Of a stretch of DNA of 64,000 nucleotides, positions 27,049 to 36,500 are shown in pieces (position 1 is the first letter of the stretch; each line of letters opens with the position of its first letter). The stretch is from the NCBI GenBank assembly GCA_016703965.1, contig JADJBB010000025.1, positions 620,001-684,000 of the forward strand. The letters are read 5' to 3'. A model generated the notes under the pieces. That model was not told the DNA's origin. It did not search any database and worked only from the letters and a program-made list of their open reading frames with translations. The translations under genes were made by a program, and so were the position numbers. The stretch comes from Acidobacteriota bacterium. GTDB taxonomy: Bacteria > Acidobacteriota > Blastocatellia > Pyrinomonadales > Pyrinomonadaceae.

Positions 27049-27614
27049 ATGATGGAACCGTTACTGGAAAGCTTTGATTCATTCATGGCCTCTCTCTACG
27101 CACCGGGTGATAACGATTTCACCGATCCGTTTGCTACTTCAGATCCACTTCAGCAAGAGAAACATGAATGGACGGTCGCAGAGTTCGAAACCAGGGGTTA
27201 AAAAAGAAATCGACAGTAAATATTGGGCACTTGGAAAGTATATTGGTCCGGTTCCCGTGGCCGCGATGAATGAAGCAATCAGATGCCTTCAGTTAGATCG
27301 TGATTCGTTGCTCGCTCTTATCGCTTCGGCATCATTTATGAAACGCGGAAGGTATATGCCTGCATTAGTGACTCGTTCGTCATTTGTCACGGTCAATGCC
27401 GATTTCACTATCAGAGAATATAAACCCAGTTTGTTGTCAGTGATCCTCGACAAGCGGATCAAGATTGACCGGCTTGGCGTTTGCCCCATCTGCAAGAAAA
27501 TATTTTGGCAGACGATACTCCGGGAGAAGGCTCGACAAACCGAAACGTGTGGAAATCAAAAAATGCGTCACAGGAAAGCAGGTTAAACAGACGAGTAAGA
27601 AGGAGATTAGATAA
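27049..27614 (+). CDS. Zinc-finger protein of unknown function, coupled to the integrase; two frameshifts
   Basis: About 188 residues if two homopolymer errors are corrected (GGGG at 27194-27197 and AAAAAA at 27558-27563, each one base too long). The start at ATG 27049 is uncertain: the same frame is open for about 36 codons upstream without a start codon. The N-terminal third is acidic (PLLESFDSFMASLY). The middle is KYWALGKYIGPVPVAAMNEA. The C-terminus has CPICKKIFWQ and, after correction, CGNQKC, giving a C-x2-C / C-x4-C zinc finger. Corrected, the stop overlaps the integrase ATG as TAATG, which argues that the corrected frame is right. Function is unknown. Confidence 0.6.
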
Positions 27615-28748
27615 TGGCACTTTACAAACGAGCAAACACAAAGAACTATTGGACGAAATTCTACTTCGACGGCAAGCTGATTCAGCAATCAACAAAATGT
27701 TCCAACTTGAAGGCAGCGGGTGAGTTCGAGGCGTCACTTCGTCACCAACTAAATTTCCGCCGCATCGATCTGGACGCCCCCAAGGAAGTTGAGGAACCTA
27801 AGTTCCCTGTCTTTTCTGAGGTTGTAGCGGAATTCCTTGCATCGCCCAACTCGAAGCGGAAGGAAAGTACACGCCGCCGCTATGAAACAGCCAGTTGGGC
27901 TTTAATAGAGCATTTTGGACCAATGAGGATCGATAAGATCACCCGCGAAGATGTTGAAAGGTTTATTGCATGGCGAACGGCGCAAAAGAAGAAAGCTCCC
28001 GCCCTTAAGTTGAAAAAGAATTCCAAGGCGAAGACTACCGCGTCGATCAAACCCGCCACCATCAACCGCGAACTTGGCTTGTTAAGGGCCATCTTCAATA
28101 GGAAGATCGAAGTCGATCAAATGGTTCTAGTTAATCCGACGAAGAAGTTATTCCCTTAAAGAGAACAACCAACAAAACCGGGTTGTATCGGTACAGGAGT
28201 TTCGACGCTATCTCATGGCCGCCAGCCAGCCCCTGAAGGACATAGCGGTCATTATGTACAACTTAGGCATGCGTCCGTCTGAGGTCGTGGCTCTACGCAA
28301 GGAAAACATCGATTGGCAGTCGAACAAGATTCGAATTTTCGAAGGCAAGACAGACGCCGCAAAACGATCTCTTGATATGCCTGTCGATGTCGCCAGAATC
28401 CTAAGGCTCCGATACGACAAAACAGAGAATGGTTTACTTTTTGGCGGCGGAAAGAAAGGTAAGAGTGACACGCCTATACTTAAGGTGACAAACGCTCACA
28501 ATGCGGCGGTGACGCGGTCCGGTGTCGAAAAATTCAAGCTATACGATCTGAGGCATACATTCGCATCCGACTACGTTGCATCCGGTAACGATTTGGTAAG
28601 TCTTGCGGCGGTCCTAGGCCATTCGAAACTTGATATGGTGTATCGATATGCTCACGCTACCGAACAGCATCAGAAGAACTCACTTCGCAATCTTAATAGC
28701 TATCGAGGCGGCATAACGGACGAATTGGCAAAGCGTAAGACGGCCTGA
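27614..28748 (+). CDS. int: Tyrosine recombinase (integrase) of the element, one frameshift
   Basis: About 377 residues after removing one base from CCC 28153-28155. The N-terminal part has an AP2-like arm-binding start (YWTKFYFDGKLIQQSTKC). A SAM-like core-binding domain follows (SKRKESTRRRYETASWALIE, ITREDVERFIAWR). The catalytic domain has Arg in YNLGMRPSEVVALR, DLRHTFAS with the His-x-x-Arg region, LGHS, and the nucleophilic Tyr in MVYRYAHA. It would catalyse recombination at the tRNA-Cys core. It is transcribed toward attR, with its terminator at 28769-28808. Confidence 0.9.
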
Positions 28749-28768
28749 GAGCAACACGTCACATTTAG

Positions 28769-28808
28769 AAAAGAGCGGGTAGCGTTAAGCACGCCCCGCT
28801 TTTCTTTT
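28769..28808 (+). terminator. Terminator after the integrase gene
   Basis: AAAAGAGCGGG pairs with CCCGCTTTT (one bulged A) across a 15-base loop and is followed by CTTTT. It lies 20 bases after the integrase stop. Confidence 0.75.
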
Positions 28809-28830
28809 CGTCTGATTTCGCCATAGATCG

Positions 28831-28848
28831 CCTGTATCTAATAATGTA
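28831..28848. repeat. 18-bp arm-type repeat, right end of element
   Basis: Exact second copy of CCTGTATCTAATAATGTA. Between it and attR (28849-28958) there is also an inverted pair AGTAACACT (28869-28877) and AGTGTTACT (28937-28945), and TTCACG occurs twice. No gene fits in 28749-28958; the region looks like an attachment-site arm region. Confidence 0.65.
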
Positions 28849-28958
28849 GCTAATTCACGCTAATTCTGAGTAACACTGAGAGAAAGCAGATTCACGAAAC
28901 CTAGCAAATATCGGCGTAAATCACTCCGTAACATTTAGTGTTACTACGGTTTTTGGAA

Positions 28959-29003
28959 CTGCAAAACCTTTATTCATCGGTTCAATTCCGATCGCCGCCT
29001 CCA
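28959..29003. repeat. attR: second copy of the 45-bp core
   Basis: Identical to bases 31-75 of tRNA-Cys (anticodon loop to CCA). It lacks the 5' half of a tRNA and so is not a gene. The sequence after it, including the terminator at 29015-29046, was probably the original downstream flank of the tRNA unit. Confidence 0.92.
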
Positions 29004-29014
29004 ATTTTTAGATG

Positions 29015-29046
29015 AAAAAGAGCGACCTGGTCTGGTCGCTCTTTTT
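29015..29046 (+). terminator. Original terminator of the tRNA unit, now displaced behind attR
   Basis: AAAAAGAGCGACC and GGTCGCTCTTTTT form a 13-bp perfect stem with a 6-base loop. It lies 12 bases after the duplicated tRNA end, so before integration it would have terminated the tRNA-Gly/tRNA-Cys transcript. Confidence 0.85.
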
Positions 29047-29383
29047 GATTGTCCTTGAAGATCTGTGAGATTACAACTTGATCTGTGGAAGATAGGATGG
29101 TGGGAGAAAGGGAGCCTGTGCTCTGCCGCCCGGTATTATAATAGGCGACAACATTCGCCTGCCCTATTGCAAGACTTCCCCTTAATATGTAAACGCGATA
29201 TTTGTTTTCATTTTGGCTCATTTTTTTTTCGTGAAAGCCAAATGATCCATTTTTCTCAATCCCGCGACCCTCATGCATCTAATAACGATTTAGTAAGTGC
29301 TATAATCTTGGGAAATTGGTTGACGGTGATTTAGCTTGCCGTTAGCCTTGTTAAGAATCAGCCAGCAGAAGGATCGGCTAAAT
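29047..29383. other. Gene-free leader of the sigma factor/kinase operon
   Basis: I find no convincing gene in these 337 bases. There is one hairpin (TTTGGCT at 29212-29218 with AGCCAAA at 29236-29242, loop rich in T). Upstream of the sigma factor start the DNA is AT-rich, but no clear -35/-10 pair stands out. The promoter may be of ECF type. Confidence 0.4.
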
Positions 29384-29960
29384 ATGATAGGTTCGCGATT
29401 TCAACAACCTACACAAGTGAGTGAGCTGCTGATCGCCTGGAAAGAGGGGATGATCGGGCTTTCGACCGCCTTGTACCGATCATCTACGATGAGCTTCGGA
29501 AGCGAGCTCATTACCATCTTCGCTACGAGCGATCTAACCATACTCTGCAGACCACCGCCCTCGTTCACGAGACCTACTTAAAACTCGCGTTACAGCGTGA
29601 AAAACACCTGGAAAATCGCGGACAGTTTTTTTGGCTAGCGTCGGAAATGATGCGGCGGATCCTCGTTGATTATGCGCGGGGCCGAGACAGGGAAAAAGAG
29701 GCGGGGATGCCGAGACCGTTTCCCTCGAAGAAACCTTTCAGATAGCAGTAGAGAATTCAGAGGTGGACCTGGTACTGCTTGATGAATGTCTCAAGAAGCT
29801 TGCCGAAATGGATCCCCAGCAGGCAAAGATAGTCGAATTGAGGTATTTTGGGGGATGCAGCCTCGTCGAGACCGCTGAGGTACTCAATATATCAATGGCC
29901 ACCGTTAAGAGAGATTGGACGGTTGCAAAGGCCTGGCTTAAATATAGTTTATCGCTCTGA
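29384..29960 (+). CDS. ECF-type RNA polymerase sigma factor, two frameshifts
   Basis: About 192 residues after adding one G at each of two G-runs (29446-29449 and 29703-29706). The start is MIGSRFQQPTQVSELLIAWK. Region 2 reads RAFDRLVPIIYDELRKRAHY and TLQTTALVHETYLKL, then RGQFFWLASEMMRRILVDYA. Region 4 has MDPQQAKIVELRYFGGCSLVETAEVL followed by SMATVKRDWTVAKAWL (quoted in part). This is the ECF subgroup common in acidobacteria and planctomycetes, usually paired with Ser/Thr kinases. The kinase gene begins two bases after its stop, so the two are one unit and the kinase probably controls the factor. Confidence 0.87.
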
Positions 29961-29961
29961 T

Positions 29962-32900
29962 ATGGGTAGGCTTGACTGGCAAAAAAGTTAAGGGAATAGT
30001 TTACGAAGCTCTTAGCATGCCAGCATGAGCGGGCGAAGTTCCTTGACGAGGAATGCATACTTGATAGTTCACTCCGCTCTGAGGTTGAAGTCTTGTTGGA
30101 TTCATATGAGAGCGGCTTCCTTGAAGCGTCCTTGCTAGAGGATCGACCATCTATATCTGAGCCCACCCCTTCCCCTGTTTGCCCCAGGCTACACGTTCAG
30201 TCATTACGAGATCATTGAACTTCTCGGCCGAGGAGGAATGGGCGAGGTTTATCTAGCTAACGACACATCCCTCAACCGGCTAATAGCAATTAAGATAATT
30301 CATAGCGATTCTGGTCTTGCGGACCGGGCTTCAGCACGGCTTCTCAGCGAAGCCCGAGCTGTAGCTAAGGTCGAACATGCAGGTATCTGCTCCGTTTACG
30401 AAGTAGGAGAGACTGACGGGCACCCGTTTATCGCGATGCAGTATGTGGTGGGCGAGACGCTCGACGCTCTTATATTCAAAGACAGTGTAAGCACCGTTGA
30501 TGCGATCGAGTATGCTCAGCAGATCGCCGCCGCTCTTGCGAAAGCGCACTCATATGGCCTCGTTCACCGGGACGTAAAACCGGCAAATGTGATCGTTGGT
30601 GCGGAAAAGCAAATAAAGGTTCTAGATTTCGGCTTGGCCGAAGATGTAAGTCCGGATTCCGATTCGTTAGGTACCGTTGACCATGGCTTGATCGCCGGCA
30701 CGATCGCCTATATGTCGCCGGAACATCTGCGTGGTGAAGAGGTCGGATTCCAAACCGATATCTGGGGGTTCGGCGTTCTCTTTTATCAAATGCTGACCGG
30801 AAAAATGCCTTTTGCCGGAAGCAGCCGGGCTGAGCTTATTGACAAGATCCTGAATCAAGATCCCGACGAGGTAAAGGGGCTTGATACCGATAACCTGGAG
30901 GCGATCAACCTCATATTAAGGCGAGCTCTTGAGAAAGACATTCAGCGTCGGTACAAATCGATGTCCGATGTTGTCTCAGATCTCTCTAAACTTCCGGAAA
31001 CGTCGACACAAAAATCTAATAGCGGATTCACAGCCTCCTCGGTGAGAGCAACCCACAGGTTTCGAAATTACATGATCGCGGCAGGCGTCATGGCAGTCAT
31101 CGCGACGATCTCAGTTACGCTTTTCTTTAATGCTCGAACACAAGGAACCGAACTCTTTAAGGATAATTCCGGTGACGGCTTTAAGATGTCGAGCCTCTAT
31201 AGCATTAAGAGGAAGGTTGGCGGAGCGATCACAGACCTAAGCTTTTCGCCCGATGGGGCGCGGCTTGCTTTTGCCCTGTCAGAGGTAGGAACAACCTCGA
31301 TCTACGTCCAATCTGTGCATGATGAAGCTCCGGTCCGGTTAACTACAGGAGGATCTGACTATTCGCCCGTTTGGTCGCCGGACGGATCGCGCATCGGTTT
31401 TATATCGACAAAAGGAACCAAGACCGAGCTTTGCTGGGTTCCCGCCGGAGGCGGCGATGTCGAATCGATAGCGGCATTCCCGGCAAAGACACGGGCTCCA
31501 CAGTTACGGAAATGGAGCAGCGATGGTGGAGAGGATCTACTTTGACGACGGCTTTGGTCCGAAGACGATCGATCTCCGATCCGGAGCAGTGACCGTACTA
31601 GATCTTAGTGGTATCGAAGGGCGGGTAACTCGCGGATTTTCTATTTCACGTGATGAGTTAGCGATGATCGTTGCGACAACTAACAACGGGGAGGAGCATC
31701 TCTGGTACAAGACGATCGGAGCAAGCCAAGCACGCCTGCTGCCAGAAGAAACTCGCCGCAACGGAACACCCGACTTTTTCCTCGAGGGTGACGGCTATGC
31801 ATATAGTGCTGCCGACAATGGCAGATTTCAGATCTACGTGAGAAATCTGGATGGACGTACGCCAAGACAGATAACTTTTAGTAATTTTAGTGCGTCAAAT
31901 CCGGTAGTGTCGGCCAGCGGTGAGCAGATCGCGTTCATCTCAAACATCGATCAGGCGAACATTGTCCGGACAGATGTGAAAACGGCCGCACACACCCCGC
32001 TTACTGGAAAAGTAAACATGCAGCTAATGCCCAAGGTTTCACCAGACGGAAAGTATTTGGCCTATCAGTCAATTAGCGAGTCGATTGAATTTCTATCCGC
32101 CAAACTGCAGATCGATAAGATCACTGATGCCGGGTTGATACCGTTTTTAAGTATAGCCAGTCCCGGGTGCTGCTTAGATTGGTCTCCAAACGGAGAATCC
32201 GTTGCTTTTGTTAAGCGTACAGGAAGCGATTTCAACATCTTCAAGTTCGACCTGCAAGATAGCTCCGAAACGCAGTTAAGCTCAGGCGGAGTTATACCAC
32301 CAAATCTTTCAATAACACCTTTTGGAGTGAATACTTCACCGTTTGCATGGGCGACAGACGGCCAGCGAATCGCGTACGCAGTTCGACGGTCGGGAACCGA
32401 ATCAATTTTTATATCGAGCACAACTCGACAGAAACCGAGATACTCACCAACAACGGTGGAGGCGAGAAGAAATACGTGTCGTCACCAAAATGGCTGAGGC
32501 GGTCCGAGAGTATTGCTTTTCTTGAGGCCTCGGATGCGAATACCCCTTCCGGAAAAGGACAAACGCGAATTATGGTCGCAACGGCCGGCAAAGTGGCGCA
32601 GTTAGCTGCTTTTGAACAGGATGTCGTACTACTCGATTGGTCCAAGAACGGCGACGGGATCTATGCAGCGGTTGGCCTTAGCTCCGGATTTGAACTCGTG
32701 TTCGTACCGATCGATCCCGCAGTATCTAAAATTAGGAGTTTAACCGCTCTTCGCGATGCAAAGGCCCTTGGGCTCTTGATGTCGCCTGACCAAGGCTCGA
32801 TCGCTTACTCCGTACTTCGCAATCAGGTCGAGAACCTCTGCGTTCTAGACCTGTCGACGACCAAGGAACGTTGCCTAACATCTAACGATGATTCCACGAA

Positions 32901-33000
32901 CTTCTTTTCCGGAACTACTTGGACCCCGGATTCGAAGAGTTTGATATATAGTAGACAGACTGGCGGTATGGAGATCTCGCTTATTTCCCGAAGTAACTAG
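29962..33000 (+). CDS. Membrane Ser/Thr protein kinase with TolB/PD40 propeller, five frameshifts
   Basis: About 1010 residues if five shifts are corrected (A-run 29981-29986; ~30021; TTT 30178-30180; ~31525; ~32422). The short N-terminal region (HERAKFLDEECILDSSLRSE) is typical of acidobacterial kinases. The kinase domain has LLGRGGMGEVYLA, IAIKII, VHRDVKPANV and LDFGLAED, then YMSPEHLRGEEV. One membrane segment (YMIAAGVMAVIATISVTLFF) divides it from an extracytoplasmic TolB-type propeller with repeats such as LSFSPDGARLAFAL and PVWSPDGSRIGF. It would sense an external signal and phosphorylate the sigma factor or another target. Coding sense is intact in every segment between breaks. Confidence 0.85.
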
Positions 33001-33009
33001 GAGGCAATT

Positions 33010-33273
33010 ATGACTGATAAAGAACTTGACCAGCGACGCGCGGGCTTCATTTCTGCACTCAACCTTTTAGCGGCTAGTGGGGATCCCGCGTTAGTCGCCC
33101 AGATATCTGCGGTCCTCAGATCACATGGGGCGGACCTATATAAAGAGATCGAAACCCCGCAAGCTGGACATTCCCTGGATCTGTCGGAAGCTAATCCCTG
33201 TCCCCCGGGATACTATTGGGACCCTATACAGCAGCTCTGCGTCCCTAATGAAAACGATGGCGAAAATAACTAG
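33010..33273 (+). CDS. Small 87-residue protein with C-terminal CPPGYYWDP...C motif
   Basis: No family recognised. It starts 9 bases after the kinase, with AGGAGG upstream, so it belongs to the sigma/kinase operon. The N-terminal ~50 residues look helical (SALNLLAASGDPALVAQIS, VLRSHGADLYKEI). The tail is NPCPPGYYWDPIQQLCVPN, with two cysteines 12 residues apart in a Pro/Gly/aromatic setting similar to small secreted cysteine motifs (CPPGxxWDP...C). No signal peptide is visible. It could be a target or partner of the kinase, or a precursor of a modified peptide; neither is shown. Confidence 0.65.
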   Translation: MTDKELDQRRAGFISALNLLAASGDPALVAQISAVLRSHGADLYKEIETPQAGHSLDLSEANPCPPGYYWDPIQQLCVPNENDGENN

Positions 33274-33485
33274 CTGGTCTGACGGGGCAATTGAAACTTG
33301 ACATTTCTCCGTTTTGGTAAAATCATTAGAGTTAGATTTAGTTTTGGAGCCCTAGACCGCCCGGTCAGAGTTCCAAAAAATGGAACGGGTTGGAACTTTG
33401 CGGAGTGGGAGACGCAGAGGAAAAACCCGTTCCGCCTTTTCAAAGATTTTCTATTGGTTCTAAGTATCAATTCCGATCGCCTCAT
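33274..33485. other. Gene-free stretch with promoter-like box and a tRNA-Cys-like 15-mer
   Basis: TTGACA at 33299-33304 is followed by TAAAAT, but the spacing is only 14 bases, so the promoter is doubtful. Between it and the strong terminator at 33486 about 150 bases could be a small RNA; I cannot name one. The 15-mer TCAATTCCGATCGCC near 33467-33481 equals part of the T-arm/acceptor end of tRNA-Cys, and like attR it is followed by a hairpin beginning AGCGACC. It may be an old attachment-site remnant. Confidence 0.35.
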
Positions 33486-33528
33486 AAAGCAAAGAAAGCG
33501 ACCCTGAATGGGCCGCTTTTTTTGCTTT
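33486..33528. terminator. Bidirectional terminator between sigma/kinase operon and repeat protein
   Basis: AAAGCAAAGAAAGCGACCC and GGGCCGCTTTTTTTGCTTT form a long stem with one or two mismatches and a 5-base loop. T-runs occur on both strands. A second hairpin, GAAGACCGG/CCGGTCTTC (33532-33557), follows. It separates the convergent kinase operon (plus) and the giant repeat gene (minus). Confidence 0.75.
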
Positions 33529-33579
33529 TATGAAGACCGGGTCTGCGGCCGGTCTTCAGTCGGTTAGAGGAAACGCTTC

Positions 33580-36500
33580 TTATTCATTTCCAATGAAGTC
33601 AACGTCGGTCAGGCTGTCGGTCAGATCTACGACGCGAGGGTTGAAACGGTATCGTTTTGCGGATACGCCGACGATGTAGGTTCTGCCCGATTCGACGTCA
33701 TCGAAACGGTAGAAACCGAACGAACCGGTCGTCGTAGTTCTGCGATAGCCCTGCTGGTCTGTCATCACGACCGTTGCGTTTCTTAGTCCCTGGCCGCCGG
33801 CAGTTGTGACGCGTCCGCTCATGGTTACTCCAGCCGCGGTTGAACCGATCTGAACGTAACCCGTCTGATACCTAGTCGGCAGCAGACGTCCAATGGTACT
33901 CGAAACGCTTCTAACCGTCGTGCTGTCTTCGAACGAAACCGGATAGAGTCCGATCTGAGCGTCAGCAGCTACGTTGAACCGAACCGTCAGGATCTGACGA
34001 GCTCCCGGCGTGTGCAGTGACCGAATCCAGCAGGATGCCGATCTTGCCCAAACCGAGCTCCTTGGTGTTGGTTCCTAGATGCGTTCCCTGCGAAACTCCG
34101 CCACCGACCATAACGACCGGATTGCTGAGAACCGACTGATCAAAGTGGATGGTAAAGCTCTCGGATGCCTCGTCGCCCTGAGCGACCATTTCGAACTGAA
34201 CCGTCACAACTTCGCCGGGACGGGTTCCCACATTTACCGCGCGGATCACACGCGGATCGTCCGGCATTACAGGCGGCGTCGGAGCTACATCAGGAACAAC
34301 CGGCCCCGCAGCCGAAGTATCCGGCAGCAATCCCATGCTGTACAGCCGCACGACCGTCACATCTGAAGAATCGATCGCCCCATCGCCATAAGTGCCCGAC
34401 GAGGATCGCGTGGAGCCGTGTCGCCACGCTGGAACTGCATCGCATTGATGTCAGCCTGTGAGTTCTTAAGAGCGAATTCACGGACAGAGTCGAGGTCGTT
34501 GCCGTGAACGCCGTCCCCACCGAGGGTTGCTCCGGCCGCGTCAACCACGTCGCCTTCGCCACCCATTCCTGATGGAGTTGGAGTTGGCGAACCGGTTGGT
34601 GTCGGGTTTGGCGTCGGAGTTGCGACTGGCGTTGGCGTAACTGCGGGAGTGGGCGTTACACCGGGTGTCGGCGTCGCATTTGGCGTCGGCGTCGGGACGA
34701 TGACGGGACCGCCAACCGCGAGGAAATCAGCATTCAGCACGTTATCCAGCACATTCGTGTAGCTACGATCAGCTGGAACGTACGTGTAGCCAAGTCCTGA
34801 TGGCGTGACTGTGAAGTTGCCTCCGGAAATGGTCGTGCTAAATGAGTAGTTGCCATTAGCATCTGTTATAGTTTCGCCGGTCGGCGAGCCGGTGATCCGG
34901 ACAGTGACACCCGGAAGATTTATGTTCGGAGCCGGAGATGCCTGAAGTTTTACGTTTCCTGCGATCAGAATTACCACGGTGTGGAAAACGCCCATCGAAT
35001 TGCTGCTTAAAGTTATTATCGCCTTGGTATGTGGCGACAACAGCCTTTATGCCGGGACTCGTTGAGACCAGGCTGCACGTTCCGGCGGCGACTGGTGCGG
35101 TGCAGGTTGCACCACTGCCGTCCGAAACGACCACGTTGCCGGTCAGGGGTGCCGGTGATCGGTGATTCAGGAACCGATGTCCAATTAACATCAAATCCCT
35201 GCCCGACCCGGCTGCTGCCCGCAGCGATCGCTGCAGCATTTGTAATGGTCGTAATGGTTGGAGCTTTGTTCACGGTGAGAGTTCCGTTGACAAAGGCGAA
35301 GCTGTAATTCGCCGCCGCCAGATTTCCGCTGCCAACAACTATATCGTACGTGCCGACAGGGCTCGTCTGAACGGCCGCCGTTGTCAGGCTCGGTGTTCCC
35401 GTCGTTCCAGACGTTGGAAGACTTTCGCCATTTACGAAGCCGCTATAGCTACCGCTGAATGCCGGATTTGGCGAACCAAAAACACGGCTCGCATTGTTAG
35501 CAGTAATCGTAAGCACGGCCTTGTCTATCGTCAGTTGACCATTTATGAAGTTAAAGCTGTAGTTGCCCGAATTGAGGGTCCCAAGTGAGGCTGTGATCGT
35601 GTAAGGTCCGCCATTGACGGAGCTGCTTGACGTTGCCGTGGTTGTCAGCAGAGGACTTCCGGTCAGGTCACTTGTTCCCTGATTCTGGCCGAGCACGAAG
35701 CCCGCGATCGTTGCGGTGAAAGGTGGATTCGCCGCGCCGTAGGTTCTCAATTTGTTGTCGGCCGTTACCGTCAGAGCCTTCTTGTTAACCGTCACGTATC
35801 CGCCTGCGTAGTTGAAGTTGTAATTTGCGGAAACTGCCCCCGAACAAGTCGCCGGATACTGTGAACCAGACACAGGTGAGCCCTGTGCGTAGGTCGTCGA
35901 GCAGGTTGGCGGGGTTATGTTTACGATCGTTTCACCCAGTGCAAAACCCGTTATGGTCGATGTGATCGATGGTGCCGCATCGCCATACGTGACCGTATGG
36001 CTCGAAGCCGTAACATTCAGCGTAGCTTTACCGATGGTCTGAGTTGTTGCTCCGTTACTCGGGTTGTAGTTCGAGTTACCGCTGTATTGGGCTGAGATCG
36101 ATTTGTTAACTCCCGCCGCGAGAGTATTCGAACTGCACGTTGCCGCCCCAAGTGGCGTCACCGGTACGTCCTGACATCCAACGATCGGCGTTGCTCCATC
36201 AAAGAAGCTCACCGTTCCCTGCGGTGTTCCGCCACCAGGAGCGACGGCGGTGATCGTTGCCGTTGCCGTTAAGGTCTGGCCGTAAACGGGCGGGTTGATG
36301 AGAGTTGCGACATATGTTGCGGTATTGGTTTTGGTGACGGTAACCGCGCCGTTAACGTACACGAAAGCATAGTTGGGGGATACGCCGCCCGAACACGTTG
36401 TCGAGCTAAGCGGATCGGCTACTCCGGTTCCGTATAAATAGGTCGTCGAGCACGTCGGTCTGGTCACAAGGCTTGCGGCATTCTGCCCGAGCACGAAGCC

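Noticed and set aside
28982..29278. 98-codon minus-strand open frame next to attR
   Set aside because: It reads through the attR copy and the terminator hairpin and has no good ribosome site; both structures already explain the sequence.
33274..33485. A tRNA, 6S RNA or SRP RNA gene ahead of the terminator
   Set aside because: Only the last 15 bases resemble a tRNA end, with no cloverleaf; the conserved SRP loop and the 6S bulge were not recognisable.
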